From Leptodontidium sp. MPI-SDFR-AT-0119 (Eukaryota > Ascomycota > Leotiomycetes > Helotiales > Leptodontidiaceae): a stretch of 64,000 nucleotides of DNA. The stretch spans positions 868,001-932,000 of the forward strand of contig JAHLEZ010000015.1 in the NCBI GenBank assembly GCA_020726505.1, in the 5' to 3' direction. Below are positions 10,918 through 23,346 of this stretch, piece after piece (position 1 is the stretch's first letter; every line of letters starts with the position of its first letter). The notes below the pieces were generated by a model. The model did no database searches, was not told where the DNA came from, and worked only from the letters and a program-made list of their open reading frames with translations. Position numbers and translations under genes: made by a program.

Positions 10918-13900
10918 CTACAATTGCAATCTGAACGTAGCAACCTCGAAAGGCCTCAACGTGATCTCAATCTTGCCCTTCTCAATCGTGAATTCCTCCT
11001 CGTCGTCCTCCAAGATGTTAGTCTTCCAGACCTTCTTCACATCCAGAGACGTTTCGATTGTGCCTTTGCTTGTTCCTCCCAAGCTGTCGTAAATACGCAA
11101 AATCACACTCTTGCCCTTGCGCTTTGCCAGTTCTCCTCTGCTGACATCCTCGTCATCTTCGCCTCTCTTGACACAGTCTAAAATCAGTGACGAATTGCCT
11201 GTGAGCTTGATAGGACTGCTGAACGCCGAAGCTTCAAGAGTTTTGGATGATTGAGCAAGCTTCAGTGGGTTGTTGAAGTTGTACGCAGTGCGGACAGTTG
11301 TAGAGCCAAGATCACCTTGATGGGGGAGAATGGCCCAGCGGATGTGATGGCGTCCCATGTCTGCATGTGCATCCGGTGCCTTGGGAGCACGGAGAAGTGA
11401 AAGACGCATCAGGTTACCGCAAGTAGCGAAGCCATACTTGCTGTCGTTCAGAATAGACACACCATAGCCGTGTTCAGAAAGATCCGCAAATTTGTGGCAG
11501 CAGACTTCAAATTTGGCCATGTCCCAGCTAGAGAAGGTTAGCAACACCCATAAAACGGAACCGAGTACACATACGTAGTGTTGTAATGGGTTGGTCTCCG
11601 GACAATACCATGCTGAGTTTCATATGAAGCCTCCGTGTTTCTCACATCGACAGGGAATTCAACCTTCAAAAACTTCATATCTTCTCGCCACTCTACCTCG
11701 CTGTGCATTTCGACGTATGACTGCTGGCCTTTGAAAGCAGCTGAAAGAGTAATGTAGGTCTTCGCCCAACTCTTCTCGCTGATCTTGGTCTCTGTCATGA
11801 CACTCACTTGATGAGCATCTTGTTGAACGATCTTGGTAACACCAGAGGTCAACTCCTTGCGAGAGTCCAAGTGGTAGACTTCGACATCCCAGGCCTGCCA
11901 GTAGAGGGGCTTGTCATCGAAGATGACGAACTGGTTGCCTTTCTTTCCCTTGGCAATTACTTCTCTCTCAGCCTTAAGATCGTAGAGCGAAGTGATACAG
12001 CCTCTATCAACTTGTACTCGAAGTTGATCGTTCTGCAAGACAAAAACTCCACTGTTGATTTCCTTGACAGACACCTCTGGGGTTTCAGCAATCTTGAAAG
12101 TCTTGATGTTCAGCAACTGCCCATCTCCGCAGGCAACACCGGCCTTTCCATCGCCAATGGAGATGACTTCTCGGCGGTGCCATGGCATGGTGTTCAAGGC
12201 GACCAAGTTCTCTTGGGATTTGGCCTTCTGAACACTTTGAACGCCGAGAAGTTCTTCCAATTCTTTCAGAATCTTCTCACCAGTCTCGAAGACTTGCGCG
12301 TAGAGCTTTCTCAATGTTAGCAGTTGATCAAACCAAGTTACTTCTCACTCACCTCATCACTGTCATCGTAACACATTTCGATGGAACTGCCAGGGAGACA
12401 ATCGTGGAACTGGCACAAGAGGACAGCTTCCCACATGTCATCGATTTTCTCTTTAGGATACTTGTATCCTGATTTGATGCTTGCAAGAGTTGCCAGCAAC
12501 TCGACGTTACGGAGCATGATCTCGGACTTTCTGTTGTTGCGCTTGTTGTTTGCTTGAGTGGTGTAGGTGCCTCTGTGCAATTCAAAATACAGCTCACCAT
12601 ACCAAGTCACGAAGTCTAGACCACCCTCGACTTTCTTCTCAAGGCGATCGAAGAAGTCCTCCACAGAGTCACCCATGTGAACTCTGGGCAGCATTCCAAC
12701 AGTGTCGCTCATTCCACGACATCTTCGAAGCTTCTCCAGATGTTGCCAAGTTGGCCCACCGCCTCCATCGCCCTTACCGAAGACAAGAAGGGAGGTCTCG
12801 TCCTGGTCCATAGATTTATGTTGAGTTACAGATCTCTTCACATCTCCAAAGTTTGCCTCGGCAGTGTACGTCTCGGAAGGTGCCATATGGCAAATCACCT
12901 GGCTGCCATCAAGAGCCACCCAATTGAAGGTTGTGTGAGGGAACTTGTTGATGTTGTTCCAGCTTAGCTTCTGGGTGAAGAAGCGAGTCATACCTGCCAA
13001 TCTACACAACTGCGGAAGCTGACTGGAGTACCCAAAGGTGTCAGGTAGCCAAAAGGTACGGCATCTCTCTCCAAAGTTGCTTTCGAAGAATCGTTGGCCG
13101 TACACAAATTGACGGACAAGTGATTCACCACTTGGCATATTAGTGTCATGCTCGACCCAACTGCCTCCAACAGGTTGAAATCGCCCTTTCTTGACCTTCT
13201 CCTTGACACGATCAAACACGTAGGGATAGTACTGCTTGAGCCACTTGTACTGCTGGGCTTGCGAGACGCTGAATCTGTGTTCTGGATAGCGGTCCATCAA
13301 ATCGCATTGATTCGACCACGATCTGGCAACCTTTCTCTTAGTCTCCGCCCAGGGCCAGAGCCAGCAAGTATCGATGTGGCAATGACCGATACCGTAGACA
13401 ATTGGTTGAGTTCCAGTATCGTATACCTTGGATGAGCTGACATTTTTGCCTAAATACTCTTCCGCGATCTTGCGACCCTTGATGATAGAATCCTGGTTGC
13501 CCAATTCGAAAGCTTCAATGATAGCGGTGGCCACCTTCAAGGCTTTATGTTGCTCCCATGAATCTGTTGGAAACTCCCTAGCAGCATCCCCAATAATCCA
13601 GATATCAATCCACAACTGACGAGCTTCAGAATTCACAGCCACGATGTCTGCCTTGCTGAGCTGGAAGTACTTGTTTGGGTCCGGAGGTTGGATCGAGTCT
13701 CCACCAGGAGCATTTCCAAACATGCCATTGCACGCCATCTCGATATAGATTGTATGCTCCTTTCCGTCTCTGAACTTGTCTGGAATAACCCACTCTATCC
13801 GCTCACCGCCTCCGGTCAAGCCCTGAAGTGGTTTGCCATCCTCAGTCCATACCATCCCCTCATTATTGGCATCCCAGTGTAGTTCGAGTAGCTCCTTCTT

Positions 13901-14304
13901 GCAAAGCTCGGACGGTATAGTGAGCTGCACTTTGAACCAATGGGTAGACCAAGATGGACCAAACCATTCCCCAACTGATGTTTTCTTGAAAGTGTGGCTG
14001 GTGGCATCTTTGAAGGTTGGCCGAGTGAGGTCGGGAGCATCCCAGACAGAGAGCTTGACATGAGGCGGTCCGGATGCAACACCTTCATCCATCATTCTGT
14101 ATTCTATAGTCAGCTTCCATTCTCAAATACTAAACGACGGATAATAGCGTACGCTCGCAGGTTCTTGCCTTCATACTGCCCCCCACCATAGAACATGGAA
14201 ATGCGGTCCCTGTAGATGTTTGGAATCCATTGCCCAACTGGATGGTCCGAGAGCTTTGGATATGTGCTCTTAGGCTTCGCGGTCTCGGCGGTTTCTCCTC
14301 CCAT
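10918..14304 (-). CDS. AMS1: Vacuolar-type alpha-mannosidase, GH38
   Basis: Model: complement of 10918-11527, 11575-12305, 12353-14096, 14153-14304, 1078 aa, close to the size of yeast Ams1. The protein starts with a short N-terminal region, then the GH38 catalytic domain: GIGHCHIDTCWLWPW near residue 288 holds zinc-binding His and Asp, and FWLPDTFGYSSQLPQL near 400 holds the nucleophile Asp. HDCLPGSSIEMCYDD supplies a further zinc-binding His. The C-terminal beta-rich domains include CCHKFADLSEHGYGVSILN. There is no signal peptide, as expected for the enzyme that reaches the vacuole from the cytosol. It degrades free oligomannosides released by glycoprotein turnover. Splice sites GTACGC, GTGAGT and GTATGT preserve the frame. 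Confidence 0.96.
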
Positions 14305-15085
14305 AATTGTGTTTTTGATAATCGATTGAACAGACTTGAGAGGATGTTGGGGAAGAGAGGAGCTGTTGATGTTAGTCTGAAAGTCTGAGAGCTATGGGCG
14401 TCTCACCTGGGCGGTGCAGGGGTAAGCTGCGGGGAGCCGAGCGCCGGCGGGGCAGCTTGATCCACCAAAAGATGGAGAAGGTAGGGAAGCGGAGCTTGAA
14501 GGAGGAAGACTTACAACATGTTTGGTGAAGTATCAGTATCCCATTGATGTTGAGGAGAAGAGTTTTCAATGGTAGGTTGTCGGGTTGTTTGGGGAAAACA
14601 GAAGAATGAAGGGAGGCTGGTAATGCTCAAGCTGTGCATTACAAGTCAGCTGGCACAGGGTCGGAGCTGCAGGTACGGGTCAGTCAGATGTCTTGAACTG
14701 GAAGATTTGATAGGCTGCTTTTAAAGGGACGCGAAGTCCTCGGGGTCCTCCTGAATGGACCTAGAAATGTTACGAGGCTTCTTTTATCACAATCCCTAAC
14801 TCTAGCCATCAAGTTGGAAAGCTTCATGACAACCTGTTTCATCACCAACAAGGAACAGTGTGATAGAATATAAATATACCTAAGACTTTGCAAAAGTATG
14901 AATTTTAAAACTGGATTAATTCCTGACTTGCAAATGGAAGTAAACATAGCACTGGCCTGGAGCAAAAACAATAGAGACAACTTGCTGGGTATCATGCAAC
15001 CTCATACCCAATTCAACACACTCCATACAAATCAACAAAATAACTATTACCAGCTCGACACCGCCAGTTCCTCGAAGACCACTTC
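14305..15085. other. Intergenic, no gene seen
   Basis: 781 bases between the start of the mannosidase and the stop of the carbonic anhydrase, both on minus. The left part is the mannosidase promoter and leader; the right part is the carbonic anhydrase 3' end. No RNA gene or repeat is visible. Confidence 0.5.
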
Positions 15086-15735
15086 TCAAACAACACTCTT
15101 AACTTTCCCGGTCTCGACCTCATATACCCAGCCGCTGATTGCCACACTGTCCGGGATCAATTTGCTCCCCTTCAAGAACTCCACATCATCCTTGACCGCA
15201 GTCTCCAGATCTGGGAAAGCCTGGAAGTCTCCATTAAAAGCAGACAATTCAGCTGTAGCTTCCTCTCCCAAGTTCTTTGCAACAATGCCAGCGGCGTCAG
15301 CGTTCTTGAACGTGAGCATGCCGCACCCGGTGTGTTTGACGAGGATGATCTCTTGTGTACCGAGAAGTTGCTGAGAGATGACGAGGGAGCGAAGAGCGTC
15401 GCGGGCGTTTCCTCCGGCGTTGCGGATAACGTGAGCGTCACCGAGGGAGATTCCATATGCTGAAGCAGGATCGATTCTTGCATCCATACAAGTTACTGTG
15501 GAATGTTAGTGTATGATACCATCCATGACATCCATTGAGTATCATTGTGGAAACAAAGTTTCCACAATGTCCTGAGGACTGAGCCTGCAGGAAATCGGAA
15601 GGTATGGTATCAACAGATAAACGTACCAACGGCATATTTCTTCGCAGGAGGGAGCGCAAGATGGCCTTCAGTAAAGTTGGCAGCGTAAGTCTTGTTGGAG
15701 CTGACAAGGTTCTCTTGAATAGGTGTAGGTGCCAT
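15086..15735 (-). CDS. Beta-class carbonic anhydrase
   Basis: Model: complement of 15086-15495 and 15627-15735, 172 aa. The enzyme interconverts CO2 and bicarbonate. VTCMDARIDP near residue 37 contains the first zinc Cys and the Asp-Arg dyad; the GDAHVIRNAGG motif follows; KHTGCGM near residue 90 provides the zinc His and second Cys. The intron falls exactly between YAV and VTCMDAR (donor GTACGT, acceptor CCACAG). At 172 aa it belongs to the short, single-domain fungal beta-carbonic anhydrases and has no obvious targeting peptide, so a cytosolic place is likely. Confidence 0.93.
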
Positions 15736-16465
15736 TGTATTGGGCATTCGTTGATTTTGAGTATATTATATCGACCTCTGTCGACAAAGGAAGCTCGTGA
15801 GTGCTGTAAAATTGTTATCTGAGGAGAAGGAACAGGTCTAGTAAAAGTCGCAGGAACACAGCTCTACTTATGTCTAAGTGATCCCAAAGGAGCTCTACGG
15901 AGTCTGAGGAGGGGCATCTCTGTGAGAGCATGTTTCATTGGCAAAGGGATCCAATGCTAAGGATTGCGACATCATACGCCAATCAAACTTTCCTATTGTT
16001 CCCATTTGGTTCTTAGTTGAAATGACACCATATAGAGGCGTTCATGGAAGGAAAGACTTCCGGAAATCCCAAAGAAAAAGAAATCTGACCCGTATTTCAA
16101 TATTCGCCGATAACCACAGATAACGGTGGTTTGAGTGTTTTGGAATCGGAGAAGAGGAACGGGGACAGGAAAGGCAACAGCTTGCATTACTAATGGCGCA
16201 CGGTTAGTCAGGTCCTCTGGCAAACTCTACTGTATGGCAAGACAGGGTAGATTTAAGATAAAGGTAAAGCCGAAGTTCAATGTGTCCGAGGTTGAGTCTG
16301 CCACTGTTAGATCTCCCAGCCGAGTGTCTTGCTAGCCGACTCCCAGCAAGGAGACCAATCTCTCAAATACCCCGCACTGGGGCATCCACCATCCCCCAGC
16401 AGGAGACAGAACAAGGGCCAGCGGCTTGAGCACCCAGCCTTGCACTAACATAACCCTGATCTACC
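15736..16465. other. Divergent intergenic region
   Basis: 730 bases between the carbonic anhydrase start (minus) and the Nudix gene start (plus). It must contain both promoters, in head-to-head arrangement. No ORF with family character is present. Confidence 0.5.
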
Positions 16466-17888
16466 ATGTCTCTTGAAAGTTTGGAGAAAGACTCCCAAAC
16501 CTCGGCGGACTCGGCTCGCGACATCAGTGAGAGAGATGTGAAGGAGATCATCGAGAGTATCAAGGAAGCCCAGTATTTTGATGCAAGCAGCATGGCTCCT
16601 CTCACTCCGGCCTCGGTCGTACGTACTCACCAGGCTCACTTCCATAGAGACACAAGTACAGTGCAATTTCTAACCGGGATACTAGGCAGCTATTGCACGA
16701 TTGAGGGCATACAAGCCCCCTCCATTTACAATATGGGATAAGCTTCCTCTCAGCAGGAAAGCCGCTGTGTTGATCCTGTTGTTTGCGGATCGCCGGGGCG
16801 ACCTGAGGGTTGTGCTCACGATGCGTGCTTCGACCCTGAGAAATTATTCTGGTACGGATTGATGTCTTTCAAACGGATTTCTCCATTAACAAATATCAGG
16901 ACAGGCAGCCTTTCCTGGAGGAAAAGCAGACACACTTGACGAGAAGCCTTTTGACATAGCTCGAAGAGAAGCTTGCGAAGAAATTGGCCTCCCTCGTGAC
17001 GACTCCAAGATTCCTCGTCCGTTTCGAATCGAGCATCTATGTCAGCTGCCTTTCAGTTTCGCAAAGACTGCACTCGCCGTCAGGCCTTGTGTTGCATTTC
17101 TGCACTCAGATGTCATTGACGGGGAAAAGGCTGCTAGTGTGGAGGAGAGTATGATACCTCGCCTTGACGCGAAAGAAGTTGCAGCGTATGTACTACTCTT
17201 GGATGTTTATTCCAATGCCCTTAACACTTTTTGTCCAAGCACCAGTGCTAACTATCTAAAGCGTTTTCTCGGCTCCGTTTCATAACTTTCTCAGGGAAGA
17301 AGATGAAGTTCGAGCAGGGGATCAGGTGGCCGGAATGACGTCGGATTGGTATCAAGGTCAATGGATGGATTTCCACGGCAGTCAATGGCGAATGCACAAC
17401 TTCTATGTTCCGATCAACAATCAGAAGGTAACGAAACCGAAAGTTAGAGAGGGTGGACAGGCATCCATTGCAGAGCAGCTCGATGAGGAGGAGGAGGACG
17501 GCATGATGAGATATAGAGTATGGGGTATGACAGCAAGGATGCTAGTTGATGCAGCTCGACTAGCCTATGGGGAAGAACCCGAATTTGAGGTATGTTTCTC
17601 CAGAGTCCATCGAGCATGGTATTTGATTCAGGGAACGTCCTTCCAGATTCAGGGATAATATAGATTTCTCCCATTCTACATTTCTTCAAAGCTTCTCCCT
17701 GCGATGATTTCAAGAGGAAATGCTGACAAAATTTCAAGCATAACACTCACTTCGGTGACGAACCCATGATAGAGAATCTCTACAAAATGAATCGGCTCGG
17801 AGAGAAGATGCCCGGCGGACCAGACTTGACGGACGCGGATATCAAGACAGCCCGCGACGCAACGGCTGCGGGGGTGGCAAAAATCTAA
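16466..17888 (+). CDS. Nudix hydrolase, CoA-diphosphatase (Pcd1/NUDT7-8) type
   Basis: Model: 16466-16618, 16686-16851, 16900-17185, 17262-17589, 17739-17888, 360 aa. The Nudix box appears after the third exon starts: FPGGKADTLDE followed by RREACEEIGLP. Directly before it lies VLTMRASTLRNYSGQAAFPGG, which matches the signature that sets CoA diphosphatases apart (LLTxRSxxLRxHxGQVxFPGG). Such enzymes cleave CoA and acyl-CoA to 3',5'-ADP and phosphopantetheine, usually in peroxisomes or mitochondria. No clear SKL-type signal ends the protein. Residues 210-300 form an acidic insert absent from short family members. All four introns are phase-consistent. Confidence 0.9.
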
Positions 17889-18254
17889 ACGATGAATCAC
17901 GACAACGAAAACGACAATGGGAGTGGGCTTAAATGTCATCTCCATGCAGGGCCAAGATGGCCAAGATGGACCATTTAGGTAGATTTAATTAGAGTCCGAT
18001 TCTCTTAAACGAATCAAAGAGGCAATAATATAGACTTCTTGATGGCGCCGCTATTTCAATTGATCGTTATTTATTCCCGTGAAGTTTTCAATCTTGTCTT
18101 TTTCTTCCCTTGCACCGGCATCAACTCCCTCGAACCAGCTCCACATCTCTTAATGAAAATAACCCACATCCCAGATCCTACTCCAGAATACTAAGTATAA
18201 CGATAATCTGCCCTTTCATCAACCCAACCTTTTCAAATCGTTTACACGATTCCC
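17889..18254. other. Convergent intergenic region
   Basis: 366 AT-rich bases between two converging genes (Nudix, plus; GFA-domain protein, minus). It should contain both polyadenylation regions; no gene is seen. Confidence 0.5.
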
Positions 18255-18905
18255 CTAGTCTACTCGAGGAATCAACTTCCTGCCGTTAAAGTAGGTGTAC
18301 TCCAAAGTTTCCATATCAATATCCGTGAAATTCCTCACCTATTCCCAATCATCGTCAGCTCTTATGCATATTTTCCGTCCAACTCTCTCCCAGTAGCAAG
18401 CAAACAAGTACTCAAACCCATGAATAAAACAAAGCAAGAAAAAAGGCAAGCGGGAATCGAGACGTACATTAATAGCCAAGAGATCATTATCTGGCTCAGG
18501 ACCACCAGGCGGCGTGCCATTAAAGTCGATGAGGATGCTCGTCCCACAGTTCTTGCAGAACTTATGTGTCTTCAATTTGGTGTTGAATTTGTAGGCACCG
18601 AGATTCTCATAGCCTAGAAGTATTCAGCGCTCTAGTCCAGAAAATCTGGGTAGGTAGGGATGGTATATTAATCATTCAGGTGGGGGCTTACCTTGCGTGA
18701 AAGTAACATCTCGACGAGGGGGGTATACCAGGACATAACCTTTCTGAGTACAGATCGTGCAGTTACATTTATTGACTTTCTGCTGAGGGAAAGGCTCGTC
18801 TAGAGTGACTGTGAATTTCACTTCTCCGCAATGGCATGAAGCCTCGTGTGTGATTCGAGCTTTTTGTCCTTCCCCAGCTGTGGAAGTGGGCTTGGCGTCT
18901 GACAT
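18255..18905 (-). CDS. GFA/CENP-V domain zinc protein
   Basis: Model: complement of 18255-18338, 18468-18613, 18692-18905, 147 aa. The Cys ligands of the glutathione-dependent formaldehyde-activating (GFA) fold are all visible: SCHCGEVKF near residue 24, CNCTICTQKG near 48 and FCKNCGTSI near 90. These bind two zinc ions, one structural and one near the glutathione site. Family members are described as S-(hydroxymethyl)glutathione-forming or glutathione-binding proteins, though most fungal ones are uncharacterised. The last exon encodes VRNFTDIDMETLEYTYFNG before the stop, a common ending in this family. Donors GTAAGC and GTACGT keep the frame. Confidence 0.92.
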
Positions 18906-19861
18906 CCTGTAATCGAGATGAGTGAAAGTCAGGCCCGGGAGGAAGGGATGAATGGATTGGTCGTGGGGAGAGAGAATAGTAATCAGAGTGAATGCGGATA
19001 ATAAGAAGATGTATCAACAACTCTCAAGTGGGGTAGGTAGGAATCGTATCTCGTCTACCTACTCTAGGAAGTACTTTACTGCGCCGTAACCTAACGCTAT
19101 ATGAGCTGACAAATCTAAAGTGCTTGGGGAAGAGTTGGGTTGGTCAACCAAAACTTGAAGCCTGGAGCGTCGGCAATCCAATTCCATTTCAGAAAAGTCG
19201 ATACTTTACCCTCTATGAGAGAATCGGGATAAAATAGGATATACTCCGTAGCTGTCGCAACTCCATCGTTTTACGTCTCGTTTGCGGAATCGATCTGAAC
19301 TTTGAAGTATACTGGAATTTAGAGTAAGAGAGGACGACTGGTCATCATCAACTCATATCGATAACGTAGCGTAAATGCACATGTCCCATGGAAATCGTGC
19401 AGCGTGGAAATCGAGGTGCTGCGAATTATGACTTTTCAGCTTCAAACTCCTGAAACATGGCTTGAAAACGCGTTTTCCATTCAATCACGGCGCTTCCGGT
19501 CACACCCACTGCGTTTGTCCAAGTCTCGCACTCTCATGGCACCCCGGCCCCCACGCATGTGCGGCCGTCTCACAATCATTCTTTGGAGTTTTTGCGATAT
19601 CCATAAGTTTTGTTTTGTTTTATTCCACATCTCAAATCTCAACCCATCCTCCCTAAAAAGAAACTGAATTTATTATTGAAGCGCCATCCGACTCGAGTAA
19701 GTCCACTCAGAATCTGTGATCTAGTTGAGACAATAACCAGCATCCAGCTCCAGGCTCCCCAGCACCAGCACACAACAAGGAACCCAGTAAGTGAATACAT
19801 CTCACTGTAAGCTATTGTAGGCCTCTCCCCTCGGTTTGGTTGGTAACTTCTAGATAGCAAC
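18906..19861. other. Divergent intergenic region
   Basis: 956 bases between the GFA gene start (minus) and a small plus-strand ORF. Includes the GFA promoter. ORFs at 19.4-19.8 kb are short and lack protein character. Confidence 0.45.
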
Positions 19862-20044
19862 ATGTGTCACTGCACATTTAAAGATTATAGCCAATGTGGC
19901 CATACAGTCTTTGCAGGCATGACCGTGTGCTTGGATGAAGGCGACGCCAAGGGGACGGCGTGTCCTAACTATACCCAAAACATTATCCCCGAAGCAGGCG
20001 AATGTCCTGAGTGCGTGTATGGAACACCTTCTCCATCAGTTTAA
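19862..20044 (+). CDS. Small Cys-rich hypothetical protein
   Basis: A single-exon ORF of 60 aa begins MCHCTFKDYSQCGHTVFAG and contains seven Cys (a CxC pair, a CGH, and a CPEC near the end). A start of Met-Cys followed soon by CGH is a pattern I have seen in short uncharacterised ascomycete proteins, possibly small zinc binders. There is no signal peptide, so it is not an evident secreted effector. The assignment as a gene rests on this pattern alone; it could be part of a longer spliced gene or a chance ORF. Confidence 0.4.
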   Translation: MCHCTFKDYSQCGHTVFAGMTVCLDEGDAKGTACPNYTQNIIPEAGECPECVYGTPSPSV

Positions 20045-20248
20045 AGGCCTCCTGTTAGCGGCGAGTGGGTGAAGGAGAGGAGTGGGCATAGTATGACACG
20101 GAGGGACAGGGCCAAAGGTGAGACAAAACTTGGCAACACTAGCAAGGGGGGTTGAGCGGGGGCTTCTTATTCCACGAAACATACTTACTCCTCTCTTAAC
20201 TCATACTTACTTGACAAGATTCCCTCTTTCGGTAGTATATCACTAACG

Positions 20249-20817
20249 ATGAGCGCACAAATAGCCACGCGTATTTTTGTTATGTGCAAAACTGAGAAAA
20301 TGCCCGGATCATATGTCGAGAAAATCCCGCTCATGGCAAATGCTGCTTGTCAAAAAGTCTGGAACCGGGACTTCAATGGAGCTCTTCCAGACGAAGATCG
20401 GCTTACTACTTTTGGTGGATGGATGAACCCTAGGTGTTTTCTACTGATTGATAACGGTCCTGTGGATATATCGTCGTATACTCTTGTGAAACTTCGCTGG
20501 GATGGACAGAAGCTGTTAGTACTGGATACCCTCTGTTTCTGCAATTACTAAACTCCTTGAAGGGTGGATGACCTGACCCCGTTACATCGGTATATCCAGA
20601 AAGAGTTTGAGACCAAATATCAGTTCAACCCCGCTGATCGGCCAGAGGAAGTAGGTTACATCAGATCGAGGTTGGGGTTTTCGCTAACACAATCTAGATT
20701 GGACTTACCGACGAAGAGCTAAAGGAAGTTCTGGAGCCACATCGATTCGAAGAAGTCATAAAATCCAGAGATGAGATAATCGCAAGGCATGTGGAGAAGT
20801 TATCCAAGCAGACCTAG
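20249..20817 (+). CDS. Hypothetical protein, three exons
   Basis: Model: 20249-20514, 20563-20650, 20698-20817, 157 aa. I do not recognise the family. The three exons join in perfect phase with standard signals (GTTAGT, GTAGGT; acceptors TGAAG, TCTAG; branch-like GCTAACA in the second intron), which supports a real gene. The N-terminal part is mixed alpha/beta in character (MNPRCFLLIDNGPVDISS) and the C-terminal third is a charged helix (LTDEELKEVLEPHRFEEVIK). No signal peptide or membrane segment. Function unknown. Confidence 0.6.
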
Positions 20818-22148
20818 AATTGCAGGGTTCATTGTGGTTATTGTTGACAATATGAGTTGTATTGAGTAAGGCACTTGAACATGTCCCGTATCAATGGATC
20901 GTCAGTGGAATGGGAGCCATGGCAATCAAAGGGAATAAATACCCTAGGGAATCGGACTGGCATACCCTTAGGCATTATCACCTCCCAAATCGTGCTTTCA
21001 TGGGTGTCAATTCTGTCGTTTCGGAATGATGGTCAGATGGTAGAAGTCATAACAGGTTCGGTTCGGTTCGTCGGTGGACGAGCAGCGCAAGATTGGGCTG
21101 GCTTGTATGAAGATTACCCAAGCGACATGCACCAATCTTACTCAGTATATAAGAAGAATCGGGCCTATCTACAAGCTCTCTTCATCTCATCTCACCGCTG
21201 CTACTCCACTCACAATCTCCTTTGCTGGATCTTCTGGGGTGACGGAGGACAAGGCAACCGATTTTCTATAGCCTTGCTGATGAGCTTCTTCTCTTTGAGG
21301 TGCAGTAGTTATTCCGCGTCCGTAGCTCACAAAACTTAAAAAGTTTTATGTGGATGAAATAAGTAAACATTGGGATATCTGAGGCAACGGCAGATAGGTA
21401 CTTAGATAGCTACTTTGGCAAGATTAAAAAAGAGAGAGAAGGACTGGGTCTCAAGAATCCCGACGTCATACCTAGGTAGATCCCGAACAAAATCGTATTA
21501 CTGGGGCCGTGGAAATAGAAAATAAAATACTTGCTCGCAGTTCGGTCATCTGCACGATGGAATTTGATGGCCCGGACGGCGATGGATGGAAATAATTACT
21601 AAGGAGCGCTTTGAGGCTCGGAATAAATCGCATCTCGAGCTGTGCTGTGGTGATCGATCGGGACCCGCCGGGACATCCAAGGCCCGCTTTCGAAGCGGGG
21701 AGTCATCGGGCAAGGCTGAGGTCAGAATGCCGTACCCTGGTTCTCCAACACCCAACCAAAACATCTCAATTCCCAAGCTGAATCGAAGATACTTCCATTC
21801 ACTGCATCCTGGAAGATACGGGGACCGAATTGCCGACTGTTAGGAATCGAACGGGATCAATCAAGCATTACGAGCGAGTCCGAGACGACACTGCTGTGCC
21901 TGCTCGCTCGTACACAGCTGGATTACAATACAGTACTTGCTCTCGCTCGCAGCCTCAGCCACCAAACCAAAACAACCTCCCGGGTCCGATCCCTTTAAAG
22001 GCACAACGACCTGACCTCTCTGAGGCACTCATTCTTGCTATGCAAACAACGCCCTCATTGCTTATTCTTCAAGCAAACACTAACGCCTTCTCATTCAACC
22101 ATCATTTCCCCTTCTCATACATTCAGGCTTGACTACTAATCATCCTCG
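20818..22148. other. Intergenic region upstream of alternative oxidase
   Basis: 1.3 kb without a convincing gene. One 154-residue ORF (20875-21339) has no family character or codon support. The right end, rich in CT/CA next to the AOX start, is presumably its promoter and leader. Confidence 0.5.
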
Positions 22149-23346
22149 ATGTACGTAACAAGGGTATCAACAAAGCTCCCACTCTCCAGGCAGTCTGCTA
22201 CACAGCTCTCCAGAGCAGTAGCTAGCTTTTCTCAGGGCCATGTAGTCTCGACAAACACAGCAGGTCTTGGTTTGACCACTGGCCATCTCCATTCCCGCCG
22301 TCAATTCTCCTCGACACCCCGAACACAACTCCGCGATATCTTTCCTTCTCCTGACCACGAGCACATCAAGAAAACCGAAGCTGCATGGCCACATCCACCG
22401 TAAGAGCATCTGCCAATGCCACAGCAATTTCAAAGGTTAATTTTCTACCTATAGATACGATGGCGAAAAGATGAGAAAGGACATATACTACGCCCACCGA
22501 GAACCCCAAGACTTCTCAGACAAAATAGCTCTATTCATGGTCCGGTTACTTCGATTTGGTATGGATACTGCCACACGATATAAGCATGATGTCGAGGCAC
22601 CCAAGAAGGTTGGTGACAGCAACGCTGTAACGGCGACCAAACCATACGCCATGAGTGAACCCAAATGGCTCGTGAGAATGATATTCCTCGAGTCAGTTGC
22701 GGGTGTTCCAGGAATGGTCGCTGGAATGATCCGTCACCTTCACAGCCTGCGACGACTCAAGAGAGATAATGGATGGATCGAAACTCTGCTTGAAGAAGCA
22801 TATAACGAGCGAATGCATCTCCTTACATTCCTCAAGATGGCTGAGCCAGGCTGGTTCATGAAGTTCATGATTCTAGGTGCTCAAGGAGTTTTCTTCAACT
22901 CGATGTTCCTCTCGTACCTCATTTCACCAAGAACTTGCCATCGTTTCGTTGGCTATCTTGAAGAGGAGGCCGTCCTGACATACACTCTTGCCATTCAAGA
23001 TATCGAGGCAGGCAAGCTCCCCGTAAGTTATTACCGTCGGTCGCTATTATTCGAATATGGGTACTGACTAAAGTAGAAATGGTCTGATCCTAAATTTCAA
23101 ATCCCCGAACTGGCTGTCAATTACTGGAAGATGCCCGAGGGCTCGAGAACTATGAGAGACCTGCTATTGTACATTAGAGCAGATGAGGCCAAGCACCGCG
23201 AAGTCAACCATACATTGGGCAATCTCGACCAGAAAGAGGATCCCAACCCGTTCGTAAGCGAGTATAAAGACTCCGACAAACCACATCCAGGAAAGGGCAT
23301 CGAGCACATCAAGCCACTTGGATGGGAGAGAAAAGACGTCATTTAA
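22149..23346 (+). CDS. aox1: Mitochondrial alternative oxidase
   Basis: Model: 22149-22399, 22455-23022, 23077-23346, 362 aa. It is the cyanide-insensitive ubiquinol oxidase of the inner mitochondrial membrane. The first ~55 residues are basic and Ser-rich and end in RRQFSSTP, a good mitochondrial presequence. The di-iron ligands are all present: LESVAGVPG (Glu), NERMHLL (Glu and His), LEEEAVLTY (Glu) and [12 protein letters not shown] (Glu and His). The two introns (GTAAGA and GTAAGT donors) sit after WPHPP and after the IEAGKLP segment. Fungal AOX is usually induced when the cytochrome pathway is blocked, but no regulatory site is evident here. Confidence 0.97.

Noticed and set aside
20875..21339. 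154-residue plus-strand ORF upstream of AOX
   Set aside because: No domain, no splice support, irregular composition; likely chance.
21830..21860. Possible tRNA B-box (reverse complement GTTCGATTCC)
   Set aside because: The flanks cannot form a T-stem or acceptor stem, and no A-box lies at the right distance.
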